A stretch of 64,000 nt of DNA, taken from NCBI GenBank assembly GCA_026874595.1, contig CM049315.1, positions 136,001-200,000 on the forward strand. Direction: 5' to 3'. The stretch comes from Sipunculus nudus (taxonomy: Eukaryota; Annelida; Sipuncula; Golfingiida; Sipunculidae). Positions 34,040 to 47,100 of this stretch are shown here, in pieces. Positions within the stretch are counted from its first letter, which is position 1. Each line of letters starts with the position of its first letter. A model generated the notes under the pieces. It had not been told where the DNA came from and ran no database searches. It saw only the letters and a list, made by a program, of their open reading frames with translations. The translations under genes and the position numbers were made by a program.

Positions 34040-36506
34040 CAAGGGACCCATGGGTCACGGCGCTCAGCTGAAGTTTGAAATTTTTGCAAACGCAAAATAT
34101 GCAAAATATTCTATTGTAATGTTTTTTATTTATATAAGCATATGAGAACCTAAGAGGAAAGGGGCCCTCCTACTTGGTTATATTAAAGTTCTAAATATAT
34201 GATTGCAAACTAATACTCTGACAAGACTGTCATGAAGAAAAATAGTAAAAGTTTGGAGATACTGTGATGCATATGAAAAATTTACAGATGGACAGGCAAG
34301 TGGACAGAATGGACTAATACCTTTATTTCACTATCAAGGGAATAATGCATTTAAGTTTATATATAAGCCAATTTTTTTAGCATATCCACTTTTTCCATTA
34401 ATAGTTTTTATCTGATTCATTTTTTTCATTTACAAGTTTTATAAATTTGTAATAAAAAACTTAAAATATAAGTTAAAATATTAGAATTCTAAGTTGCAAT
34501 CATTATATATCCAGAGTGTAGCTCATATTGGGTCATATAATGCATACATATATATTTTATTATTTTTTAATCACAAATGTTTATACTGAATTTAAAAGAA
34601 AATAATGCCACAACATGGTATCTACAAGATTATTCCCTGAAACACTATTTTGCACATTTGAGTTTTGAGTACATGCTTAATTTTATTCACTGAAATAAAA
34701 TAAAAGATTCAGTAAATTTGATAAAACTAGAATATACCCATATCAGTACCTGCATGCACACTTTTCTTAAATTATGAGTAAACACTGACATGGCGTGCGC
34801 GTTTGAAATGCAGTGACACAAATTGCGGGACATGTTGCCGATTTGGCGAGGAGTGAGATGTTCCACGTCCAAAATCGTCCCAGATTAACCCGCAACATGA
34901 ATCACTTGACCCAAAATTGGGGGACATATTGCCGATATGGGCAGTGGTGAGATGTTCCTGGTCTAAATTCATCCCAGCGGTCAACCCACAACAACATTCA
35001 ATTGTGTTGACTTTAGCAAACTGCTTACAAAAGGCCGACGCGTAGTGAATGTTTGGCAGACTATGTATGTCAGGTTTGATTTGATTGGTTAGCGAGAGGA
35101 GATTAAGGATGACGTGGGCGCACTATGTGAGAATGGCCATGACACAGTGCAGGTATTAAACCCAGAATATTTTTATCGATTTTGAGGCCATTTCTTTACC
35201 AAACGCCTAAAAAATATAAACTCGTTCTTCCCCGGACCAAGATGCACCCTCCCACGAAGTTTGACGACCGTGCGATCCCTAGCGTGCGAATGAATGCGGA
35301 CAGACAGACAAACAGATTCCCGTGAATTATAGTATGATGATAAAAACATCTTTTCAAATAAAGTATACACACTGTTGGTTGAATGAGGGACAAACAATAT
35401 CAATGTGCTAATTACTATCTCAGCTATAATTTATTACTGGAATTAATAGTCAATATCACACCTGGTGAAGTTTTTTCTCTTCTGAAGTAAGGAATTGCTT
35501 ATCTGATAAACATCCACACTTTCATAGCAATACACCACTTTGTGGACACAATTAAATGTGCACTTTAATCATTGTAACCCTGGTGGTACAATACAAAATC
35601 TAAAATGTAGCATAGCCAAGAATAAAATAAAATACAGAAAATTATAACATTCATCTAGTTAATGAACCATCTGGGGGGGGGGGGGAGTGCAGGGCAGAGG
35701 GGAAGCCTGCTAGTAGTGGCCAAGCTGACCCAAGGCAAGCTGCCTGGGGTGGGTTACATAATGCAAGTGAAGGCTGTGTTACTAGATGGGCTAGATGTAA
35801 ACAACACTTGACATGGTGAATGAAAACTTGAATAACAGCTACTCTTTTCAATCATTTCCTTTGAACTTTCAGATTTTAAAAGATGAAATCCTTATGTATA
35901 TATGCTGTGAAAATTAAATCAACAGTGCTTACAGGGAAAAAACGTGCCATTGCCAAAGTTGGACAAAATTTAAGGTATTGATTTTTCATTTATGCTAATA
36001 ACTTGAAAAATTTGCAAAATTCAGATCTAATTTTGGGTAAACAATTGAATCTTGATTAAATAAAGTTATATTCCTGAAAAAAAGTCTCCAGCTTCAGCAA
36101 TTCTCTTGTTAGGTGAGTAAATATATTTCCTGATTTTTAAAAAATTGCATTATATTTGGGCCCATAACTTCAAAATAATACCCAATACTGACCTAATTGT
36201 TGATATGATCATAGAAAATGTATGGAAGAATATGAATACTAAATATGATCAAAAACAGATCAGTGGTTTTGATATTAGGCAGCCCTAAAGTGTAACAATG
36301 GCTTTTTTATGGAAAACAGAGGTTTTTCCTTAATATCTCGAAGGAACGAAGTCCTAATGACCCAATTTTCGGTATGGTAGGAGATTTTGAGGACATCTAA
36401 TGGAATGCTTAATTTTGGATTCGTAGGTCTATTGGTTTTAAAATGTGCCCTGTTAATGGAAGGACGGCCGGACAAAGGACCACTGACTTATAGTCAGCTG
36501 AGCTAA
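34040..36506 (+). mobile_element. Helitron-like element G, complete copy
   Basis: Starts A|CAAGGGACCCATGGGTC at 34040 with GCTCAGCTGA at offset 23 and ends in a short hairpin remnant (CTGACTTATAGTCAG...) and CTAA at 36503-36506. Sister sequence: 1727-5814 (interrupted) and about 58430-61000. A 614-bp element is nested at 34727-35340. A 13-bp G tract at 35673-35685 is shared with the sister copies. No coding region. Confidence 0.75.
34727..35340 (+). mobile_element. 614-bp element with CTAGAATATA start
   Basis: Absent from the two sister copies (2070-2095 and 59115-59130), which read GATAAAA|TAAAACATC. Here the two halves are separated by sequence starting CTAGAATATACCC and ending AGTATGATGA. 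Insertion was between A and T with no duplication. No strong 3' hairpin was seen. A CAGACAGACAAACAG run lies near 35299-35314. Confidence 0.7.
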
Positions 36507-37055
36507 AAACATATAATGATGTAATAGTAAGAAGTGACATTACCTGCCTAATACTTTATCACTTAACACTTATTTTTTTATCCTATACCCACATAGTGAC
36601 ATTACCTGACAAAAAAATTATCACTTAATCATTTTGACTTTAAGATGGTCAAGGTCACTTATTGAGAACTTGGTTGAATCAACTTGTTTATCAAATTTAG
36701 GGAAAGCACATGCAGTACTTCAAAGTTATCAGGTTCACAAATATTTTTCTATTTCAGCTTCTTTGAACATGAAGTTAAGGTCAAGGTCACTAGTTTTCGA
36801 ACTCATCTGATATTTTGGTATTACATAATTTTCAATTTTATGAAAAAAGATTAAGTGGTTTAAGATATATCACATTTAAATAAATGAAAATACAACAATG
36901 GACATTGATGCCCTCTCATGAGCGGAGACAACTTGCCCATTAACCAAGGTTAATAAACCAACGCAGCAACATAAAAACTTGCATGATTTTTTAGTAGACC
37001 TGAAGGCGGTTTTCCACAATGTTAACAGACATTTAAATGAAACATCAACATACTT
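36507..37055. other. Unassigned spacer before the satellite
   Basis: About 550 bp of AT-rich sequence with a GTGACATTACCTG motif repeated at about 36532 and 36596. No gene or known repeat recognised. Confidence 0.4.
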
Positions 37056-37311
37056 TCATGGTGCACATAAAGGCATTCCCACTACCTTGTGAGAAAACCT
37101 TATGTATTGGCCATTGTGCACATGAAGGCATTCCTACTACCTTATCAGTAAAACCTGACGTATTGACCATGGTACACATAAAGGCATTCCTACTACCTTA
37201 TCAGTAAAACCTGACGTATTGACCATGGTGCACATAAAGGCATTCCTATTACCTTATCAGTAAAACCTGACGTATTGGCCATGGTGCACATAAAGGCATT
37301 CCTGTTACCTT
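37056..37311 (+). repeat. 56-bp satellite, left block
   Basis: About 4.6 monomers of the satellite at 41107-50138, ended by a solo LTR insertion. Confidence 0.9.
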
Positions 37312-40300
37312 TGTTGCATGGACGTCACCCGGACATCGGAGGATGGCGCCACAAAGTGGTGTGGCCGCCCCCGTTTCCATGCTTATGGATCCACCCCGCT
37401 ATCAGTGACTACTGACGCGCTTTGAGAAACATAACAAGTGACCCATGGGTCATGACGCTCAGCTGACTGGGAAGAGATTCGCAAAAGGAAATTTTATCAT
37501 CAGAATGGTAGTATATACCCATTCAACTGAAGCATCAAACAGATTAACCAACAGGCCAAGATTTAGTCTGTATTTATATATCTCAAAAATAGAGAAAAAT
37601 GTGTTAACTTTAAAACTAGAATACAGGTAACCGACAAGTGACTACATGTATCTGCCAAAATCGGATAGTGTGCATGGATTGAGTGGCAAGGGGAAATAGA
37701 GTGAGGTATGTTGCATATTAGCATGGATGTCTGCAGCCTAAATGTGTATGTAGGTTGTGCCACCTACCACAAATCCAGAAAGCTGTCCAAGTTGTATACA
37801 CCTGCAAAATTTTAGGCAGAAAAGTCAAACCACTACATGTATATGAGCGATTTTTGCCCAAGGCAGACCAACAGACAAACACTGTGCAAAAATCTTTGCA
37901 GGTAACCCCTCCAGTTTTGTGTATGATAAAGACCTATGTGAGATCTAAACACATGCACAATTTTGGCCCAATCGGTCAAATGGTTCCTGAGATATGAGCT
38001 TGGATGTGTCCAGCGTTAACTAGAATGTAGGTGGCGCCACCTGTCATAAAATCAAGAAAGCTGTCCACGATGTATAAACCTGCAAAATTTTAGGCAGATA
38101 TGTCGAACCACTACAGAGAAATGAGTGATTTTAGGCCACGGCAGACTAACAGACAGACCCTGTGCAAACATTGTTACAGGTGGCGCCACCATTTTTTGTG
38201 TATGTTTCAAGAGCTATCAAAGGGCTACATTTGTATAAATTTTATTTCCTGATCGGTCAAACGGTTCCCAAGATATAAGCTTGGATGTCATCAGCGTGAA
38301 CGTGAACGTAGGTGGTGCCACCTGTCATAAAATCAAGAAAGCTATCCTGGATGTATACACATGACGAATTTCAGGTGAATTAGTCAATTCACTGCAGAGA
38401 TATGAGTGATTTTAACCCAAGGCAGATGAACAGATGGACACTGTGCAAACATGGTTACAGGTGGCGCCACCATTTTTTGTGTATGTTATAAGCAATCCAA
38501 GGGCTACATTTGTATCAATTTTATTTCCTGATCGGTCAAACGGTTCCCGAGATATGAGGGTTTATGAGTGGAAACAGACCCACAAATGGACACTGGATAG
38601 AGAGAAAAGGTCAGAGGTCAATGCAAATTGGTTAGGCACCAGTTCAAATGTGACCCGATAATAGGTGTAAGTTTGGGAAAAATCGGTCCATTAGTCTCCG
38701 AGGAGCTCTCTGGAAACGAACGCCGCCGCGGCGGAGGAACTCTGTCAAAAACATAGTATCTGCAAAACTTCGTTTTGGCGGATACAAAAATACAGGTGGC
38801 TCCACCAGTCTGCAGAAACTAATAAAAACACTTAATGGTCAATATCCATGCAAAAAATCATGGTGATCTCTAAATTAGTTGTTCAGATACTTCAGTTTTT
38901 GTATCAAATTGTCCATTATTCTGAGGGATACTTCGGAGTCCTATAGCTTGAAGGATATGGGTAACAGAGACCTAATTTCAAGTTTCCACAGGCACCTTTC
39001 ATGGGCCTCCTTGCATGACAAGAATGAAGATTCTAGGTCCAGTTGTTGCGATTTGTACCCTGTTGACAGATAACCACATCTTTAAAGGTCTCAAAAAAAA
39101 AAAAAATTCGTAAAAATTTGAAAAAAAAATAGAGGTGGCACACCCAGTCTGTAGAAACTGATGGAACAGCTCATGATCAATATGTATGCCGAAAATCATG
39201 ACCATCAGTGTTGTAGTTATTGAAATACTGCAGTTTTTGTATCACATTTTCCATTATTCGGGGGGGGGGGGGGGTATTTTGGACCCATACAGCTTAAAGA
39301 ATATGGGTAACAGAGACCTAATTTCAAGTTTCCATGGAGACCTTTCATGGGTCTCCCTGTGTGTCAAGAATGAAGATTCTTGGTCCAGTTTTTATGATTT
39401 GTGCCCTGTTAACAGATGTTCATATCTTTAAAGGTCTCAAAAATACAGAAAAATTTCGTAAAAAAAACGGAACAAATACAGGTGGTGCCACCAGTCTGCA
39501 GAAACTTATGAAACACTCCATGATCAATATCCATGCAAACAATTATGGTTATCTCTGCATTAGTTGTTCAGATACTTTAACTTTTGTATCAAATTTTCCA
39601 TTATTCTGAGCTGTACTTTGGAGTGCCATAGCTCAAAGGATATGGGTAACAGAGACCAAATTTCAGGTTTCCATGGAGACTTATCATGGGTCTCCCTGTG
39701 TGTCGAAAATGAAGATTCTAGGTCCAGTCGTTACGATTTGTGCCACGCTAACAGATGACAGCATCCTCAAAGGTCTCAAAAATAGAGGAAAAAATCGTAA
39801 AAAATCAAACAGTACAGGTGGCGCCACCAGTCTGCAGGAACTGATCGAACATCTCATGATCAATATGTATGCCAAAAATGAAGACCATCAGTGATGTAGT
39901 TATTGAGATATTGAAGTTTTTGTATGAAATTTTTTACTATTCTGGGGGGTACTTTGGGGCCCCATAGCTCAAAGGATATGGGTAACAGAGACCTAATTTC
40001 TGGTTTCCTAGGAGATTTTTCATGGACCTCTCAGTGTGTCAAGAATTAAGATTCTAAGTCCAGTCTTTATGATTTGTGCCTTGTTAACAGATGTTCACAT
40101 TTTTAAAGGTCTCAAAAATAGAGAAAAAATTCGTAAAAAATCGAAAAATACAGGTGGCGCCACCAGTCTGCAGGAAGTGATGTAACATCTCATGATCAAT
40201 ATGTATGCCAAAAATCATGACCATCAGTCAAGTAGTTAATGAGATATTGAAGTTTTTGTATGAAATTTTTGACTTTTCTGGGGGGTACTTTGGGGCCACA

Positions 40301-41106
40301 TAGCTCGAAGGATATGGGTAACAGAGACCTAATTTCTGGTTTCCAAGGAGATTTTTTATGGACCTCTCAGAATCCCAAGTTACAAGGTTCTAGGTCCAGC
40401 GGTTACGATTTGTGCCTGGTTAACGGACGGACAGACGGACAGACGGACGACGGACAAAGAGTGATCGCTATAGCTCAGATGACTTTCAGTCAGCTGAGCT
40501 AAAAACTATTCTGGGACCATTCAGTACTGGTTTTGCAGTTCTGACGGCGCTATCGTTTCTCTCAAGCAAAACCACAAACTTCTGCGGTTTCCACCCATTG
40601 TTGAAAGCCTATAAAAGGAACTCGCCTGCAGTACGAGGCGGGACTATCGACTTTGCTACGCCACGTTGCTGTTTTCCCCGGGGACCGTGATCGTGGGCTC
40701 TTGGTCCCCAAGCCCACGGAATGCCATGAACCACGCCATGAACTTTATTATTTAGGAAGAGGAGAGACTTTATATTTTTGGTGCCACATGGATTAATACA
40801 GGACTTCAGTTTTGTGTGTGCCCGAACTATGTGTTGATGATGGACTTCAGTTTCTCGTATACCGGATTCAGCAAAGTATTTCGTTGCAGTTCGTTATTTA
40901 GAGACTCAGTTTTTCTTCAGAGACTTGGTTATAAATTACGTTATGTATTGACTATTATATTATTTGTGTACGATTGTAAATATAGTAATATAGGAATATA
41001 GCACTGTTTTTGCTCCCATATTTTGGTTACGTATTCATTTGAAGAGAACGTGTCTGAGCATATGTGTTACGGTTCGAGTTGTTTGGTGTGAAAAGGGACC
41101 GTAACA
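37312..41106 (+). repeat. Solo LTR in the satellite, split by a Helitron-like element
   Basis: Left part 37312-37434 begins TGTTGCATGG; right part 40503-41106 ends GGGACCGTAACA. Both outer edges adjoin satellite, with CCTT (or ACCTT) repeated on each side as a 4-5 bp target duplication. Net length about 727 bp. A TATA box (TATAAAAG, 40610-40617) sits in the right part. TG...CA ends, the duplication and the promoter motif suggest a solo LTR; the family is unknown and orientation is taken from the TATA box. Confidence 0.65.
37435..40502 (+). mobile_element. Helitron-like element (family of 7183-22588)
   Basis: Starts A|CAAGTGACCCATGGGTC at 37435 with GCTCAGCTGACT, ends with ACGG run (40427-40455), hairpin TAGCTCAGATGACT / AGTCAGCTGAGCTA and CTAA at 40499-40502. 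Interior: a different tandem family (about 37616-38765, 250-bp units with GGTGGCGCCACC) that itself begins A|CTAGAATACAGG, then about five 335-bp units (38766-40400). No coding region. Confidence 0.75.
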
Positions 41107-44100
41107 CCTTGTTAGTAAAACCTGACGTATTGACCATGGTGCACACATAAAGGCATTCCTACTACCTGATCAGTAAAATCTGACGTACTGGCCATGGTGC
41201 ACATAAAGGCATTCCTGTTACCTTGTCAGTAAAACCTGACGTATTGACCATGGTGCACATAAAAGCATTCCTACTACCTTATCAGTAAAACCTGACATAT
41301 TGGCCATGGTGCACATAATGGCGTTCTGATTACCTTGTCAGTAAAACCTGACATATTGACCATATTGCACATAAAGGCATTCCTACTACCTTATCAGTAA
41401 GACCTGACGTATTGACCATGGTGCACATGAAGGTATTCCTACTACCTTATCAGTAAAACCTGACGTACTGGCCATGGTGCAAATAAAGGCATTCCTACTT
41501 CCTTATCAGTAAGACCTGACGTATTGACCATGGTGCAGATAAAGGCATTCCTACTACCTTGTCAGTAAAACCTGACGTATTGACCATAGTGCACATATAG
41601 GCATTCCTACTACCTTGTTAGTAAAACCTGACGTATTGGCCATGGTGTAAATAAAGGCATTCCTACTACCTTGTTAGTAAAACCTGACGTACTGGCCATA
41701 GTGCACATATAGGCATTCCAACTACCTTGTCAGTAAAACCTGACGTATTGGCCATAGTGCACATATAGGCATTCCAACTACCTTGTCAGTAAAACCTGAC
41801 GTATTGGCCATGGTGCACATAAAGGCATTCCTACTACCTTGTCATTAAAACCTGACGTATTGACCATGGTGCACATATAGGCATTCCAACTACCTTGTCA
41901 GTAAAACCTGACGTATTGGCCATAGTGCACATATAGGCATTCCAACTACCTTGTCAGTAAAACCTGACGTATTGGCCATGGTGCACATAAAGGCATTCCT
42001 ACTTCCTTATCAGTAAAACCTGACGTATTGACCATGGTGCACATGAAGGTATTCCTACTACCTTGTCAGTAAAACCTGACGTACTGGCCATGGTGCAAAT
42101 AAAGGCATTCCTACTTCCTTATCAGTAAGACCTGACGTATTGACCATGGTGCACATGAAGGTATTTCTACTACCTTGTCAGTAAAACCTGACGTACTGGC
42201 CATGGTGCAAATAAAGGCGTTCCTACTTCCTTATCAGTAAGACCTGACGTATTGACCATGGTGCACATGAAGGCGTTCCCATTACCTTGTCAGTAAAACC
42301 TGACATATTGACCATGGTGCACACATAAAGGCATTCCTACTACCTGATCAGTAAAATCTGACGTACTGGCCATGGTGTACATAAAGGCATTCCTGTTACC
42401 TTGTCAGTAAAACCTGACGTATTGACCATGGTGCACATAAAAGCATTCCTACTACCTTATCAGTAAAACCTGACATATTGGCCATGGTGCACATAATGGC
42501 GTTCTGATTACCTTGTCAGTAAAACCTGACATATTGACCATATTGCACATAAAGGCATTCCTACTACCTTATCAGTAAGACCTGACGTATTGACCATGGT
42601 GCACATGAAGGTATTCCTACTACCTTATCAGTAAAACCTGACGTACTGGCCATGGTGCAAATAAAGGCATTCCTACTTCCTTATCAGTAAGACCTGACGT
42701 ATTGACCATGGTGCACATAAAGGCATTCCTACTACCTTGTCAGTAAAACCTGACGTATTGACCATGGTGCACATAAAGGCATTCCTACTACCTTATCAGT
42801 AAAACCTGACGTATTGACCATGGTGCACATAAAGGCATTCCTACTACCTTGTCAGTAAAACCTGACGTATTGACCATGGTGCAGATAAAGGCATTCCTAC
42901 TACCTTGTCAGTAAAACCTGACGTATTGACCATAGTGCACATATAGGCATTCCTACTACCTTGTTAGTAAAACCTGACGTATTGGCCATGGTGTAAATAA
43001 AGGCATTCCTACTACCTTGTTAGTAAAACCTGACGTACTGGCCATAGTGCACATATAGGCATTCCAACTACCTTGTCAGTAAAACCTGACGTATTGGCCA
43101 TAGTGCACATATAGGCATTCCAACTACCTTGTCAGTAAAACCTGACGTATTGGCCATGGTGCACATAAAGGCATTCCTACTACCTTGTCATTAAAACCTG
43201 ACGTATTGACCATGGTGCACATATAGGCATTCCAACTACCTTGTCAGTAAAACCTGACGTATTGGCCATAGTGCACATATAGGCATTCCAACTACCTTGT
43301 CAGTAAAACCTGACGTATTGGCCATGGTGCACATAAAGGCATTCCTACTTCCTTATCAGTAAAACCTGACGTATTGACCATGGTGCACATGAAGGTATTC
43401 CTACTACCTTGTCAGTAAAACCTGACGTACTGGCCATGGTGCACATATAGGCATTCCTACTACCTTATCAGTAAAACCTGACGTATTGACCATAGTGCAC
43501 ATATAGGCATTCCTACTACCTTGTTAGTAAAACCTGACGTATTGGCCATGGTGTAAATAAAGGCATTCCTACTACCTTGTTAGTAAAACCTGACGTACTG
43601 GCCATAGTGCACATATAGGCATTCCAACTACCTTGTCAGTAAAACCTGACGTATTGGCCATAGTGCACATATAGGCATTCCAACTACCTTGTCAGTAAAA
43701 CCTGACGTATTGGCCATGGTGCACATAAAGGCATTCCTACTACCTTGTCATTAAAACCTGACGTATTGACCATGGTGCACATATAGGCATTCCAACTACC
43801 TTGTCAGTAAAACCTGACGTATTGGCCATAGTGCACATATAGGCATTCCAACTACCTTGTCAGTAAAACCTGACGTATTGGCCATGGTGCACATAAAGGC
43901 ATTCCTACTTCCTTATCAGTAAGACCTGACGTATTGACCATGGTGCACATGAAGGTATTTCTACTACCTTGTCAGTAAAACCTGACGTACTGGCCATGGT
44001 GCAAATAAAGGCATTCCTACTTCCTTATCAGTAAGACCTGACGTATTGACCATGGTGCACATGAAGGTATTTCTACTACCTTGTCAGTAAAACCTGACGT

Positions 44101-47100
44101 ACTGGCCATGGTGCAAATAAAGGCATTCCTACTTCCTTATCAGTAAGACCTGACGTATTGACCATGGTGCACATGAAGGTATTCCTACTACCTTGTCAGT
44201 AAAACCTAATGTATTGACCATGGTGCACATAAAGGCGTTCCCATTACCTTGTCAGTAAAGCCTGACATATTGACCATAGTGCACATATAGGCATTCCAAC
44301 TACCTTGTCAGTAAAACCTGACGTATTGACCAAGGTGCACATAAAGGCATTCCTACTACCTTGTCAGTAAAACCTAATGTATTGACCATGGTGCACATAA
44401 AGGCGTTCCCATTACCTTGTCAGTAAAACCTGACATATTGACCATAGTGCACATATAGGCATTCCTACTACCTTGTCAGTAAAACCTGACGTATTGGCCA
44501 TGGTGGAAATAAAGGCATTCCTACTACCTTGTCAGTAAAACCTGACGTATTGACCAAGGTGCACATAAAGGCATTCCTACTACCTTGTCAGTAAAACCTA
44601 ATGTATTGACCATGGTGCACATAAAGGCGTTCCCATTACCTTGTCAGTAAAACCTGACATATTGACCATAGTGCACATATAGGCATTCCTACTACCTTGT
44701 CAGTAAAACCTGACGTATTGGCCATGGTGGAAATAAAGGCATTCCTACTACCTTATCAGTAAGACCTGACGTATTGACCATGGTGCACATGAAGGTATTC
44801 CTACTACCTTGTCAGTAAAACCTGACGTACTGGCCATGGTGCAAATAAAGGCATTCCTACTTCCTTATCAGTAAGACCTGACGTATTGACCATGGTGCAC
44901 ATAAAGGCATTCCTACTACCTTGTCAGTAAAACCTGACGTATTGACCATGGTGCACATAAAGGCATTCCTACTACCTTATCAGTAAAACCTTACGTATTG
45001 ACCATGGTGCACATATAGGCATTCCTACTACCTTGTCAGTAAAACCTGACGTATTGACCATGGTGCACATAAAGGCATTCCTACTACCTTGTCAGTTAAA
45101 ACCTGACGTATTAGCCATAGTGCACATATAGGCATTCCAACTACCTTGTCAGTAAAACCTAACGTATTGACCATGGTGCACATAAAGGCATTCCTACTAC
45201 TTTGTTAGTAAAACCTGACGTATTGGCCATGGTGCACATGAAGGTATTCCTACTACCTTGTCAGTAAAACCTAATGTATTGACCATGGTGCACATAAAGG
45301 CGTTCCCATGACCTTGTCAGTAACGCCTGACATATTGACCATAGTGCATATATAGGCATTCCAACTACTTTGTCAGTAAAACCTGACGTATTGACCATGG
45401 TGCACATAAAGGCATTCCTACTACCTTGTTAGTAAAACCTGAAGTATTGGCCATGGTGCAAATAAAGGCATTCCTACTACCTTATTAGGAGGACCTGATG
45501 TATTGGCCATGGTGCACATAAAGGCATTCCTACTTCCTTATTAGTAGGACCTGATGTATTGGCCATGGTGCACATAAAGGCATTCCTACTACCTTGTTAG
45601 TAAAACCTGATGTACTGGCCATGGTGCACATAAAGGCATTCCTACTACGTTATTAGTAAAACCTGACGTAATGGCCATGGTGCACATAAAGGCATTCCTA
45701 CTACGTTATTAGTAAAACCTGACGTACTGGCCATGGTGCACATATAGGCATTCCTACTACGTTATTAGTAAAACCTGACATACTGACCATGGTGGAAATA
45801 AAGGCATTCCTACTACCTTATTAGTAGGACCTGATGTATTGGCCATGGTGCACATAAAGGCATTCCTACTACCTTGTTAGTAAAACCTGATGTACTGGCC
45901 ATGGTGCACATACAGGCATTCTTACTTCCTTGTTAGTAAAATCTGACGTACTGGCCATGGTGCACATAAAGGCATTCCTACTACGTTATTAGTAAAACCT
46001 GACGTACTGACCATGGTGCAAATAAAGGCATTCCTCTACCTTATTAGTAGGACCTGATGTATTGGCCATGGTGCACATAAATGCATTCCCACTACCTTGT
46101 TAGTAAAACCTGATGTATTGGCCATGGTGCACATAAAGGCATTCCCACTACCTTGTCAGTGAAACCTAATGTACTGATCATGGTGCACATAAAGGCGTTC
46201 TGATTACCTTGTCAGTAAAGCCTGACATATTGACCATGGTGCACATATAGGCATTCCAACTACCTTATTAGTAGGACCTGATGTATTGGCCATGGTGCAC
46301 ATAAAGGCATTCCTACTACCTTGTTAGTAAAACCTGACGTTTTGGCCATAGTGCACATAATGGTATTCCCACTACCTTGTCAGTGAAACGTAATGTACTG
46401 ACCATAGTGCACATAAAGGCGTTCCGATTGCCTTGTCAGTAAAGCCTGACATATTGACCATGGTGCACATATAGGCATTCCAACTACCTTGTCAGTAAAA
46501 CCTGATGTATTGACGATGGTGCACATAAAGACATTCCTACTACCTTGTCAGTAAAACCTGACGTTTTGGCCATGGTGCACATAAAGGCATTCCTACTTCC
46601 TTGTTAGTAAAACCTGATGTACAGGCCATGGTGCACATAATGGCATTCCTACTTCCTTGTTAGTAAAACCTAATGTACTGGCCATGGTGCACATAACGGC
46701 ATTCCTACTACCTTGTTAGCAAAACCTGATGTATTGGCCATGGTGCACGTAATTGCATTCCTACTACCTAGTTAGTAAAACCTGACATATTGGCCATGGT
46801 ACACATAAAGGCATTCCCACTACCTTGTCAGTGAAACCTAATGTACTGACCATGGTGCACATAAAGGCGTTCTGATTACCTTGTCAGTAAAGCCTGACAT
46901 ATTGACCATGGTGCACATATAGGCATTCCAACTACCTTATTAGTAGGACCTGATGTATTGGCCATGGTGCACATAAAGGCATTCCCACTACCTTGTCAGT
47001 GAAACCTAATGTACTGACCATGGTGCACATAAAGGCGTTCTGATTACCTTGTCAGTAAAGCCTGACATATTGACCATGGTGCACATATAGGCATTCCAAC

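Noticed and set aside
33510-34058. 182-codon minus-strand frame as one gene
   Set aside because: Only 33519-33685 is coding (FRG1 exon with splice sites); the rest is the 27-bp minisatellite in the intron.
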